In this document: positions 50,156 to 58,791 of the stretch, piece by piece | Position numbering within the stretch: position 1 is the first letter of the stretch | Layout: each line of letters opens with the position of its first letter | IMG/VR virus record: IMGVR_UViG_3300028840_005153 | Location: 1-64,000 of that record | Strand: one strand, 5' to 3' | Origin: a virus | Length of the DNA stretch: 64,000 nucleotides | Notes under the pieces: generated by a model | What the model was told of the DNA's origin: nothing | The model's input: only the letters and a program-made list of their open reading frames with translations | Database searches by the model: none | Program-made: the position numbers and the translations under genes

Positions 50156-50218
50156 CAAAAAGTTGATTCCGGCATGTGTATTAAACCAATGAAGTAAATA
50201 AGAAAAAGGAGAAGAAGA

Positions 50219-50722
50219 ATGAAACAAGGAATGAGAGTCGGCGGTGTTTTTACGGTTAAATGTTTTGGCCCGGATGGGAAATTGAAGTGGGAAGATATTG
50301 CGAAGAATTTGATCACTAACGAAGGCTTGGATCACATTCTTGATGTTCTTCTCACTGGATCCGGGGAAAGCCAAGTTGATCCGTGGTATGTCGGTTTGAA
50401 AAATACCGGCACTCCGGCGGCTGGAGATACATTGGCTGCCCATGCAACGTGGACGGAAAATGCCAACTACACCGGTGACCGGAAAGAATATGTTGATGTT
50501 GCTTCTTCCGGTCAAAGTATTACCAACGCGGCCAGCAAAGCTTCATTTTCTATCGACACCAACTCCCAGACGATTGCTGGAGCTTTTCTTTGCTCCGCCC
50601 AGACCGGCACATCAGGTATTCTTCTTTGCGTGGCAGATTTCACCGGCGGTGATAAATCGGCGGATAGCGGAGATACTCTGGAAGTGACCTATGTTATCTC
50701 AGCTGCGGATGATGGATCCTAA
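50219..50722 (+). CDS. Virion structural protein (167 aa)
   Basis: The segment NLITNEGLDHILDVLLTG, then WYVGLKNTGTPAAGDTLAAH and WTE, recurs in phage tail or capsid-associated proteins. It is GC-richer than the neighbours. AAAGGAGAAG precedes the ATG. Exact virion location unknown. Confidence 0.65.
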   Translation: MKQGMRVGGVFTVKCFGPDGKLKWEDIAKNLITNEGLDHILDVLLTGSGESQVDPWYVGLKNTGTPAAGDTLAAHATWTENANYTGDRKEYVDVASSGQSITNAASKASFSIDTNSQTIAGAFLCSAQTGTSGILLCVADFTGGDKSADSGDTLEVTYVISAADDGS

Positions 50723-50776
50723 TTAACTTCAGAAGAAAATTCTTTCGTTAATTGATAAAAATAAGGAGCAGGGGAA

Positions 50777-51106
50777 ATGGCAATAAAACTTGAAACGTCT
50801 GCACGAGAAGAGGGAACTTACGTCATCACTTGTTCTTTTACAGATGAAGAAGGACAGGATGTCGTTCCAAATAATAATCTTGTTTGGACTTTGAAAAATC
50901 GTGCAGGAGAAGTAATCAATGAAAGAGAAAATATATCCATTTCCCCTGCTACTTCTATCACAGTAGTATTGTATGGAAACGACCTTTTACTTCCAGATGA
51001 AAAAGATTTCTTTCGTATATTTTTAATAGAAGGAACTTATAATTCTTCACTTGGAAATGACTTGCCAATTAGGGAAGCAGCAGAATTTCCAATATCCAAT
51101 ATTTAA
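50777..51106 (+). CDS. Ig-like structural protein (109 aa)
   Basis: The product has a beta-sandwich pattern (GTYVITCSFTDEEGQDVVPN, then LVWTLKNRAGEVIN, then FFRIFLIEGTYN). It is likely a small virion protein. AAGGAGCAGGGG precedes the ATG. Confidence 0.6.
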   Translation: MAIKLETSAREEGTYVITCSFTDEEGQDVVPNNNLVWTLKNRAGEVINERENISISPATSITVVLYGNDLLLPDEKDFFRIFLIEGTYNSSLGNDLPIREAAEFPISNI

Positions 51107-51202
51107 ATTGACTTCCATTGTTTCCACTTAAATTTTGGAATGGGAACAAATAACTTTTAAAGAAAATAAAAGAACGAGTGGGAACATTAAAGGAGAGAAA
51201 CA

Positions 51203-53290
51203 ATGGGAATCATTTCTACCGTTCGTGATTTATTTACACGAAATATGGCATTCAGTGATGCTTATGTTGCAAAAATGGGACAGCCTAAATTTAAAAGCTG
51301 GAGCGTTCAAAAAGCAGTCAAAGACGGCTATATCGCTTCAGGATGGGTTTATCGTGCTGTCCGCCTTATTACTGATGCTGCCAGTTCCGTTCCATGGAAA
51401 GTAATGGGCGAAGATGGAGAGTATATCTCTGACCATCCTCTTCGAAGACTTTTTAAATATCCTAATCCGCATATGTCTTCGCGCCAATTGATGCGGTTAA
51501 TAATTTCATGGCTTGAACTGAGCGGGAATTCTTATCTTTATAAAAACAAAATAGGAATGTCTACGAAAGAGCTTTGGCCTATTTCTCCCGACCGGATTGC
51601 TCCAATGCCTTCAAAGACAATAGATGAATGGCTCAAAGGCTATGCCTTGGATGGGAAAAATGCTATCGCATATGAGCCAGAACAAATTATTCATCTAAAA
51701 TTTATGGATCCTGGAGATCCTCTTCTTGGAATCTCTCCTCTGGAAGCGGCACGTCGCGCGGTAGATGTTGATGTGGATCAACAAGGATGGACGAAATCTG
51801 CGATGCAAAATCGCGGTGTTATGGATGGCATTTTTTCTTTTGAGAAAACTTTCAAGAATATGAAAGAAGCGGATGAGGTAAGTGAACGATTAAATGAACG
51901 TTATGCAGGAAAGAAAAACGCAAGGAAGATCGGAGTAATTGGCGGAAAAGCAAGTTATAACAGGATAGGCATGACGGCTATTGAAATGGATTATATGAAT
52001 AGTCGTAAATTTAACAGGGAAGAAATTCTTATCATCTTCGGCGTTCCGCCTATTTACGCTGGAGCAATGGAAAGATCAACATATAATAACTACACAACAA
52101 GTGAACTCGTTTTTTGGTTTTCTACTGTCATTCCTCTTCTGGATGACATATCAGACATGCTTAGTTTTTCTCTTCAAGATGAATTGGCAGATGGAGAGAA
52201 AATAGCGGCAGATATTTCCCAGGTTCCTGCTATCCGTATGGCTATGGAAAAGAAAGCACAAACGGCAAAAGTCCTACATGATATGGGTGTTCCTTTCGAA
52301 CAAATAAATCGCGTTTTCGAATTTGGTTTCGAAGAATTTGAAGGTTGGGATAAATCTCTTATTAATACTTCGACTAAAAATAAAAAGGAAGAAGTTAAAG
52401 AACTCATAGATACAAAGGAAGGTCGTGCAGCATTAGTGCAAATTATAAATGCGGATGGTAATTTTATCAAAGCAAGTGAAAATGGAGTGCGCTCATTGCC
52501 GCTTGATTTAACTAATTCAATGCGTTCAATAAAAAAAATTAATAAGTTTACTCTCGTAGAAAAAAGAAATTTCGAAGATGAAACAATTGAAAGAGAAAGA
52601 ATTATCAAAGAGGAGATAGCTCCTAAAATTATTAATATCTTCGAAGACACTCGTGATGAAATTGCAGAAAGCATGGCAAGGACGGGGACAGATAAAGTAA
52701 AAACGGCTCAAGCTATTATCTTCGACCATTCAAAAGATTTCGAAGATGTTTTGCGCGAAATCTATATGGATTTTGGTTTGAAATTTGGGAAAGATATTGT
52801 AGTTCAAAGACAAGAAATTTCGGATGAACTTGAAGCAATGCTTAATCAATATTTAGATGAAGAAGCGGTTTTGTTCGAAGAAGTTTCTGCAATCAATAAA
52901 ACTTCTTCGAGCCTCATTACGGATTTAATAGAAGATAGCCTTGAAAATGGAATGTCCACAACGCAATTACAGCAAGCCATTATGGACGTTGGAGTTTTCT
53001 CTCCCGGTCGAGCTTTAACTATCGGTAGAACCTCACTTGGAACTGCTCAATCAATTGGGCAATGGCATTCCGCTTATCTTACTGGAGCAACTCATAAAAC
53101 ATGGATAACGGCAGTATTTGATGTCCGAGAAGAACATACCGAAAGAAGTGGAGAGAAAGTTAGGATCAGTGATACATTTTCTCCGAAATTTGGTATGTCT
53201 ATCGGCCCTCGCTGGCCTTTAGATAATCGCTTGGTCGCGGCGGACAGGGTTAATTGCCGCTGTTCGATGAGCTTTAGCATAGAGGATTAA
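51203..53290 (+). CDS. Portal protein fused to MuF-like head morphogenesis domain
   Basis: The 695-residue protein has an HK97-type portal (about 1-400: ASGWVYRAVRLITDAASSVP, PISPDRIAPMP, FGVPPIYAGAMERSTYNN). A helical region follows, and the C-terminal MuF domain (about 570-693: TGATHKTWITAVFDVREEHT, later ADRVNCRC). Portal and MuF are usually separate neighbours; here one polypeptide carries both. AAAGGAGAG precedes the ATG. Confidence 0.9.
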   Translation: MGIISTVRDLFTRNMAFSDAYVAKMGQPKFKSWSVQKAVKDGYIASGWVYRAVRLITDAASSVPWKVMGEDGEYISDHPLRRLFKYPNPHMSSRQLMRLIISWLELSGNSYLYKNKIGMSTKELWPISPDRIAPMPSKTIDEWLKGYALDGKNAIAYEPEQIIHLKFMDPGDPLLGISPLEAARRAVDVDVDQQGWTKSAMQNRGVMDGIFSFEKTFKNMKEADEVSERLNERYAGKKNARKIGVIGGKASYNRIGMTAIEMDYMNSRKFNREEILIIFGVPPIYAGAMERSTYNNYTTSELVFWFSTVIPLLDDISDMLSFSLQDELADGEKIAADISQVPAIRMAMEKKAQTAKVLHDMGVPFEQINRVFEFGFEEFEGWDKSLINTSTKNKKEEVKELIDTKEGRAALVQIINADGNFIKASENGVRSLPLDLTNSMRSIKKINKFTLVEKRNFEDETIERERIIKEEIAPKIINIFEDTRDEIAESMARTGTDKVKTAQAIIFDHSKDFEDVLREIYMDFGLKFGKDIVVQRQEISDELEAMLNQYLDEEAVLFEEVSAINKTSSSLITDLIEDSLENGMSTTQLQQAIMDVGVFSPGRALTIGRTSLGTAQSIGQWHSAYLTGATHKTWITAVFDVREEHTERSGEKVRISDTFSPKFGMSIGPRWPLDNRLVAADRVNCRCSMSFSIED

Positions 53291-53320
53291 AAAAATCTTT
53301 TTAAAAGGAGAAGAAAAAAA

Positions 53321-54529
53321 ATGAAAAACAAAAAAGTATTGAATCGAAGTAAAGTTGTTGGAATTCGCGGTATGGAATTCCGCCCTATTGGGGAAGTGCG
53401 TTCAGTTATTGAAGAGGAAGGCATTGTTGAAGCTTACCTTACGAAATGGAATACTGTCGATTCATATAATTCTACTTTCAAGCGTGGTGCTTTCAAAAAG
53501 ACTTTTAAGGAACGGCAAGGAAAGATCCGTCTTCTTTTTAATCATCAAACACTTTGCGGGAAAGTCCTCGAAGCAAAAGAAGATTCAGTTGGTCCTTTTG
53601 TTCGTTGTCAATTCAATATGGATACTACTGCCGGGAAAGATGCTTTTGCTCATGTTCGCGCCGGAGATGTTGATGCTTTTTCTTTCGGTTTTAATGTTAC
53701 CAAATCAGGAAAGCGTGAAGGTATAAGAGAAATTCAAGAAGTAATTTGTATGGAATGCGGTCCTGTTATCTTTCCGGCAAATGAAGAGGCTTCCATCGTT
53801 GCTTTCCGCACTTCACTGGAAGAAGCTGGACGCATTGTTATTGACCCTGATGAAGAGGAGGGAGGTGAAGAAGAAAGAGCAGAAGACTTTGATGATACAC
53901 TCGAAGATAATCTTCTTATGGGAATGGGATGGCGTTTGATTACTGCGCTTGATGAAACGCTTGATTCGTGTTGGTGGAATAGCTCTGATTCTGATGAAGT
54001 AATTTCAAAGTTGGATGAAGCAATTGCAAAGTTTCAATCTTCTTATCTTCAGTGGGCGAGAGATTTTACTTCTCGTTTCTGGGATGGTGAATCGCGCAGT
54101 TTTCCTTCGACAAACATGCTTATCAGCATGATGAGTAAATATGGCGGCGATCTGGAAGATATTGCCAAACGTACAAGTTTTAAAATCGAAGAACTCGAAG
54201 AATTGCGTCATGGCAATATTCTACCCATTGAAAGCCGAAGTAAACTGGCAGAATTGCCTCAACCTGTATCCGACGCGCACCATCAGCGTCGCTGTGAAAA
54301 GATCGAAGAATTGTGCACTGAATTTCGTGCACGAGGTTTCAGCAAAGTAGAAAAAATGCGATTCGGCGCTTTGCTTGGCTTAACCACAATCGAAGATGTT
54401 CGTTCTAACCCGGAAGAGATCGATGATGAAGCTGCTTCAGAATTGCGCAATCTTTGCGAAACCCTGGAAAACTTTTCTTTTACCACTCACAAAAAAGAAA
54501 AAGAAAACACTCCTGATCCGGAGAAGTAA
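53321..54529 (+). CDS. HK97-type prohead protease with C-terminal extension
   Basis: The N-terminal 170 residues have EAYLTKWNTVDSYNSTFKRGAF (in parts), LLFNHQTLCGK (catalytic His) and DVDAFSFGF (catalytic Ser), the U35 prohead protease. About 230 additional residues follow (acidic EEEGGEEERAEDFDD, then helical), perhaps a fused scaffold. It processes the capsid protein encoded next. Confidence 0.88.
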   Translation: MKNKKVLNRSKVVGIRGMEFRPIGEVRSVIEEEGIVEAYLTKWNTVDSYNSTFKRGAFKKTFKERQGKIRLLFNHQTLCGKVLEAKEDSVGPFVRCQFNMDTTAGKDAFAHVRAGDVDAFSFGFNVTKSGKREGIREIQEVICMECGPVIFPANEEASIVAFRTSLEEAGRIVIDPDEEEGGEEERAEDFDDTLEDNLLMGMGWRLITALDETLDSCWWNSSDSDEVISKLDEAIAKFQSSYLQWARDFTSRFWDGESRSFPSTNMLISMMSKYGGDLEDIAKRTSFKIEELEELRHGNILPIESRSKLAELPQPVSDAHHQRRCEKIEELCTEFRARGFSKVEKMRFGALLGLTTIEDVRSNPEEIDDEAASELRNLCETLENFSFTTHKKEKENTPDPEK

Positions 54530-54640
54530 TTACTTCCACCAATCGGAGCCGTTTCATTTTCAATTTTGCTGAGCCGGCAGGAAAGTTTTTACAACAACCA
54601 AACCAAACTAAATCATTTTTTTTAAAAGGAGAAGTAAAAC

Positions 54641-55843
54641 ATGAAAGAAGAAATTCGCAAACTTACCGATTCCATCAATAAGCAGTTCACCGAGTACCGT
54701 GAAGTAAACGATCAGCGGCTCGAAGAACTCGAAACCCGAACTCAGGCAACTGCCGAAACCACCGAAAAATTGACAAAGATTGAATCTGATCTTACCGAGA
54801 CGCGTGAGCAGCTTACTGAGGCTCTGAAGAAAATGAATCGGCCGAAAGTTGAAACGCGTGAAGGCAAGGTAGAAGAAGTTACCGAAGAGGAATTGGAGCG
54901 TCGTAGTGCTTTCATTTCTTATCTTCGTCATGGTCTCGAAGACATGCAGGTCGAAGAAAAACGCGCTTTGTCTTCGGCTTCCGATGCGGATGGTGGCTTC
55001 CTGGTGCCTCCTTCTTTCGAATCCGGCATCATCATGAACGCTTACGATCTGGCGGAATTCCGGCCCCTCGCGCAAGTTGGCACCACCGGAAGGGATATGG
55101 TTTACCTTGGTGCTTTGAGTAAACCTTCCGTTGCATGGGGTCGCGCAAATTTGGCCGTTTCGGCAGGGGATCTTACTGCCGGAGCGCGTCGCTTGGCGAT
55201 TCATGATCTTCGAGCGCTCGTTCTTATTCATAATAATACTCTGGATGATTCCGATGCAAATATTATCGGAGAAATTCAAGACGCTTTCGGTCGTGCATGT
55301 GCGGAAGCAGAAGATGATGCGTTCCTGGTTGGAGCAGGTGATGACAACCCGATGGGTGTCATGCAGAATACTACCGTTCAGGCCAACTATGCCGCTTCCG
55401 GTGTTGCTGCTGCCCTTTACGATTCCAGCAATAATGGCATTGATGCTTTGATTACTTGCTATTACAAAATCAAGAAGACTTACCGAAAAAATGGTACTTT
55501 CTTCTTCAATAGCAATACGGAAGCAGTTATTCGAAAGCTGAAAGATAGCGATGGTCGTTATCTGTGGCAGCCTCCTGTCCTTGCAGGTGATCCGCCTACT
55601 CTCCTTGGAAAACCTGTTATTAATCCAGAAGGCATGGCTGATATTGCTGCTGGAGCTTTCCCCATTGGTTTCGGAGATATTCGTGCAGGATACAAAATCC
55701 GTGACCGGCAAGGCCTCGTGGTTACTCGTCTTCCGGAGCGTTATGCGGAATACGATCAGACAGGCTTCATTGTGAAGAAACGTGTCGGTGGCATGGTTAC
55801 TTTGGCCGAAGCCTTTGCTTGTGTGAAGATCGCCGCGAGCTAA
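54641..55843 (+). CDS. Major capsid protein (HK97 fold)
   Basis: The 400-residue protein has a coiled-coil delta domain (about 1-100), then ASDADGGFLVPPSFESGI at the start of the mature subunit and YKIRDRQGLVVTRLPERYAE near the end, as in HK97-family capsids. Cleavage by the upstream protease before the GGFLVPP segment is expected. TTTTAAAAGGAG precedes the ATG. Confidence 0.92.
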   Translation: MKEEIRKLTDSINKQFTEYREVNDQRLEELETRTQATAETTEKLTKIESDLTETREQLTEALKKMNRPKVETREGKVEEVTEEELERRSAFISYLRHGLEDMQVEEKRALSSASDADGGFLVPPSFESGIIMNAYDLAEFRPLAQVGTTGRDMVYLGALSKPSVAWGRANLAVSAGDLTAGARRLAIHDLRALVLIHNNTLDDSDANIIGEIQDAFGRACAEAEDDAFLVGAGDDNPMGVMQNTTVQANYAASGVAAALYDSSNNGIDALITCYYKIKKTYRKNGTFFFNSNTEAVIRKLKDSDGRYLWQPPVLAGDPPTLLGKPVINPEGMADIAAGAFPIGFGDIRAGYKIRDRQGLVVTRLPERYAEYDQTGFIVKKRVGGMVTLAEAFACVKIAAS

Positions 55844-55863
55844 ATCCAGTATTGGTAATGGTT

Positions 55864-55900
55864 AACGGGAAGACTTTGGTTTTACTTTCCTCTTCCCGTT
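55864..55900 (+). terminator. 9-bp hairpin after the capsid gene
   Basis: AACGGGAAG (55864-55872) pairs with CTTCCCGTT (55892-55900). The following GTTTAAAATAATC is only weakly T-rich, so this may be a processing or stability hairpin rather than a full terminator. Confidence 0.45.
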
Positions 55901-55959
55901 GTTTAAAATAATCTTTCAAATAATCTTCTATCAAACATTTTAAAAAGGAGAAGTAAATC

Positions 55960-56331
55960 ATGAAAATGGATCTTGCGAATTATACTTTCGCCGAAGCGAT
56001 CGCTGCTGCTTCCAAAACTGCTGCTGCTTATAATGGTACGACCGTTGATCATAAAAATGGTCCGGCGGCAGCTTTTATTCTCAACGTTGGAACGTTTGCT
56101 ACTTCCTGCGTTATGAAATTGCAATACTCTGAAAACGACAGTGATTGGACTGATGAACCGGACACTACTGCCGGGAATACTGTCAGCGTTACTTTGACAA
56201 CTGCCGGAACGGGCATTGTCTACGTTCCAAATCCGCGCGCTCGTTATTCCCGCGTGGTTCTTACTCTTGGAGGCACTTCGGTTGTTTCGGTTGTTTCTGC
56301 TGTTGGACCGAAACCTTCGGTTGGCCCGTAA
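55960..56331 (+). CDS. Small virion protein, possible decoration protein (123 aa)
   Basis: Downstream of the capsid gene, with AAAAAGGAGAAG before the ATG. It is alanine/valine-rich and beta-structured (YARYSRVVLTLGGT-like segment ARYSRVVLTLGGTSVVSVVS). Position and composition suggest a capsid decoration or stabilising protein; the family is not recognised. Confidence 0.6.
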   Translation: MKMDLANYTFAEAIAAASKTAAAYNGTTVDHKNGPAAAFILNVGTFATSCVMKLQYSENDSDWTDEPDTTAGNTVSVTLTTAGTGIVYVPNPRARYSRVVLTLGGTSVVSVVSAVGPKPSVGP

Positions 56332-56435
56332 GAAGTAAATTGAGTTTCCCGTGTCCAAGTGTTTAACCCTTCCTCCTTGGGAACACGGGACGGCGTCCGA
56401 GCGTTTGCCTCGGCGCTCGGACGCCATTTACTTCT
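56331..56435 (+). ncRNA. Perfect three-way-junction element between structural genes
   Basis: AGAAGTAAAT (56331-56340) pairs with ATTTACTTCT (56426-56435). Inside are two arms: 56347-56359 with 56376-56390 (8 + 5 bp with a bulge) and GGCGTCCGAGCG (56392-56403) with 56414-56425 (12 bp). GC content is far above the flanks. The element could attenuate transcription between the capsid and connector genes or be a stable RNA. Confidence 0.65.
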
Positions 56436-56460
56436 TCAGAGGTAGATAAGGGAGAAAATC

Positions 56461-56889
56461 ATGCCAGAAGATTTCGGGCCTCAAAAGATTAGTGTTAAGA
56501 TGTTGAAAACTATGCCTGGAAGTGAAGACGGTTGCGAAGTAAAAATCTATGAAGAGGGACAGTATTACTTCATGGATAGAAGTTTGGCAAATGTCTTTAT
56601 TGAAAATGAATGGGCTCAACGTCGAGTGCGTAAACTTGAAAGGGTTGAAAAGGAAAAAGCAGAAGCAATAATCGAAGTAAAAGAAGAAAAGCCGAAAGAA
56701 GAAAACCTTTCAAAACCACCTTCAATTCAGGATTCAAAACCTCGCGAATGGATTGGACGCACTTTGAGAGCCGTTGAAACAGGCGAATTAAAAATGGTTG
56801 AATCGGCAAGGGGAAACCAAATTTTCTTCGAAGGCGAAGATGAAGGGGTTGACTATCGAACGGTTCGGAAAACAATGGAGGCAATTTAA
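56461..56889 (+). CDS. Hypothetical structural-region protein (142 aa)
   Basis: The N-terminal part EVKIYEEGQYYFMDRSLANV resembles small head-region proteins of siphophages. A charged linker follows (EKEKAEAIIEVKEEKPKEE), then a C-terminal unit. GGGAGAAAATC precedes the ATG. Function unknown. Confidence 0.6.
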   Translation: MPEDFGPQKISVKMLKTMPGSEDGCEVKIYEEGQYYFMDRSLANVFIENEWAQRRVRKLERVEKEKAEAIIEVKEEKPKEENLSKPPSIQDSKPREWIGRTLRAVETGELKMVESARGNQIFFEGEDEGVDYRTVRKTMEAI

Positions 56890-56892
56890 AAA

Positions 56893-57453
56893 ATGACTCT
56901 CGAACTCGTTACTTTCAATAAAGTTAAAGATTTCCTTCAACTTGAGAGAGAGGAGAGTAGTTATCCAGAATTAGCTATCATTGCGCCTTCGGTTGTTTCA
57001 GCGATAGAAAATTTTATTGGAAGATTTTTAGAACAAAAGGAAAGAACCGAAGAGTTTTTAATTGGAAGTATTGCTACCCGTTTCATTGATTTAAAAGGCA
57101 TTCCAATTGTTTCCGTTTCTTCTGCTTCAGTTACTGAATTGGGAGATAGTGATACGCTTACTGAAAATGAAGACTTTATAATTTCAAACGGTGGCATTGA
57201 ATTACTTTATACTTCCTTTAAAAGATGCAAAGTTTCCGTTACTTATACTGGAGGTTATGCTGCCGATAATGTTCCAGAAGATATTCAAAGGGCGGCATTA
57301 CTTCAGACAGTTTATGAGTATCAATCAAAAGATTATGTTGGGGCAAGTTCAGTTACAACTGAAGGTGGTTCAATTCAACGCCCTCCAATTGGTTTGTTGA
57401 AAGAGGTTCGAAGACTTTTGGATAACTACAAGCATCCGGCGCAAATAGTATGA
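56893..57453 (+). CDS. Head-tail connector (gp6-like)
   Basis: The 186-residue protein has VKDFLQLEREESSYPELAI, then VVSAIENFIGRFLEQ, then VTYTGGYAADNVPEDIQRAAL and a C-terminal LLDNYK. This is the classical gp6/YqbG-type head-tail adaptor. It overlaps the next gene by four bases (ATGA). Confidence 0.87.
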   Translation: MTLELVTFNKVKDFLQLEREESSYPELAIIAPSVVSAIENFIGRFLEQKERTEEFLIGSIATRFIDLKGIPIVSVSSASVTELGDSDTLTENEDFIISNGGIELLYTSFKRCKVSVTYTGGYAADNVPEDIQRAALLQTVYEYQSKDYVGASSVTTEGGSIQRPPIGLLKEVRRLLDNYKHPAQIV

Positions 57454-58043
57454 TACAAGCGGAAATTAAAAATCTTCGAGAGATCGATGAGTATTTGGAT
57501 ACACTTCCAGAGGAAACCCTTGGAGATGTTAAAAGGGTTTTTGGAAAGTATATTCTAAAGGCTCACGCTATTGTTCAAAGAAATACTAAATGGAGGTTAA
57601 CGAAAAGAACAGGTGCCTTATCAAGAAGTATTCAAACTCAAGTTAGTGGCACAAGCCTAAAAGATGTCAATGCTTCTATTTTTTCAAAATTCAAAGTAGG
57701 TGGTGCGGAAGTAATTTATGCGCCAATTCATGAATATGGCGGAACAATCAATGCGATAAATAAATACGTGAGAGTTCCTGGTGGCCCATATTTAAATATT
57801 CCAACCGCTTCAAATAAAACTCCGGCTGGAGTTATGATTCTTTCGGCAAGGGAAGTATTTATGGCGACCGGTTATGTTCGAAGAACAAGCACAGGAAAGT
57901 ATGGAGTTTTCATTATGAATACAATGATGTTTGTTCTTGTAAAAAGAGTTCATATCCCACCTCGTCTTGGAATGCGAACGGCAGTAGATCGGCAAATTTC
58001 TCCGATGCTTAGGGAATTGGTCGACACAATAGGAGAAGAGTAA
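57450..58043 (+). CDS. HK97 gp10-like tail-completion protein
   Basis: The 197-residue protein has KRTGALSRSIQTQV and VIYAPIHEYGGTINA, the HK97-gp10 signature (TG.L..SI ... YA.i.EyG). A longer insertion follows. Minor tail or neck completion role. Confidence 0.85.
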   Translation: MIQAEIKNLREIDEYLDTLPEETLGDVKRVFGKYILKAHAIVQRNTKWRLTKRTGALSRSIQTQVSGTSLKDVNASIFSKFKVGGAEVIYAPIHEYGGTINAINKYVRVPGGPYLNIPTASNKTPAGVMILSAREVFMATGYVRRTSTGKYGVFIMNTMMFVLVKRVHIPPRLGMRTAVDRQISPMLRELVDTIGEE

Positions 58044-58540
58044 TGGGCGATACACTTGTTACAACAATCCTTGACGAAATAGAAAATCGCCTTGGAAACA
58101 TTACTACTGCAAATGGTTATTTTTCTTCCGTTGATGGCGTTATCGATCGTGGGAAATTAACGCCTTGGGATGGGAAAGACCTTCCAGCGATAAACCTTTG
58201 GTCGACTGGTTTTGATAACGGAAGATCAGAGTATGGAGATGAATTAAGACAGATCAAAGTATATATTGAAATTCATGATAAAACTCGTGATGAAAATTTT
58301 GTAGATGTTGCCAATAAACTCGCGGCCGATGTAGTCACGGCAATATGCCGTTCAACTGCCGCTCCAAAAGTTTCAGATGATCCTTCTCATGATCTTGGAA
58401 GTATAGTCGAAGATATACTTCTTGATGCTGTAGATATGATAATTGGAGAAGGGCAAGCACCCTTTTGTGGAGCACTCTGCCGCTTTACAGTAACAGTTCG
58501 CGCAAGTCTTATGGACATGTTTAACATAGTAAACATATGA
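58043..58540 (+). CDS. Tail terminator-like protein
   Basis: The gene starts in overlap (TAATG) with the gp10-like gene. The 165-residue product has an N-terminal DEIENRLGNI, a beta core (LPAINLWSTG, QIKVYIEIHD) and C-terminal CRFTVTVRA, similar in layout to gpU/DUF-type tail terminators. Position supports the call. Confidence 0.7.
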   Translation: MGDTLVTTILDEIENRLGNITTANGYFSSVDGVIDRGKLTPWDGKDLPAINLWSTGFDNGRSEYGDELRQIKVYIEIHDKTRDENFVDVANKLAADVVTAICRSTAAPKVSDDPSHDLGSIVEDILLDAVDMIIGEGQAPFCGALCRFTVTVRASLMDMFNIVNI

Positions 58541-58791
58541 TAAAATACGGCACGATGCTTACTTACCCTCCTCTTCAAAAGGAAAGACTTTATCGAATTT
58601 TAAAGGGACAGTATTGCGGAGGAGTAATTACGAATAGGGAAGATATTGTTGTTCGAACTGCGCCATGCTTTTTTTATATGGTAGGAATAAAAATTAAATT
58701 TATCGAGGCCTATAAAATAACCCGAGTAATAAAAAGGAGGAAGGGATGGGAAAGAAAAAAGCGAAACAAATTAAACTTTCGGTGTGCATGA
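58537..58791 (+). CDS. Small protein with basic tag (84 aa)
   Basis: ATGA overlap with the tail terminator gene. The product ends ITRVIKRRKGWERKKRNK plus eight residues, overlapping the next gene by 46 nt. The tag is coded by ATAAAAAGGAGGAAG, the SD of the glycosyltransferase gene, so the resemblance may be partly forced. It is the only tag copy in the structural half. Confidence 0.5.
   Translation: MIKYGTMLTYPPLQKERLYRILKGQYCGGVITNREDIVVRTAPCFFYMVGIKIKFIEAYKITRVIKRRKGWERKKRNKLNFRCA

Noticed and set aside
51107-51202. TTGACT at 51114 as a promoter for the portal gene
   Set aside because: No acceptable -10 box lies at the correct spacing.
54608-55711. Long minus-strand ORF (367 codons) opposite the capsid gene
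   Set aside because: It has no ribosome site and mirrors the capsid reading frame; the + strand gene is unambiguous.
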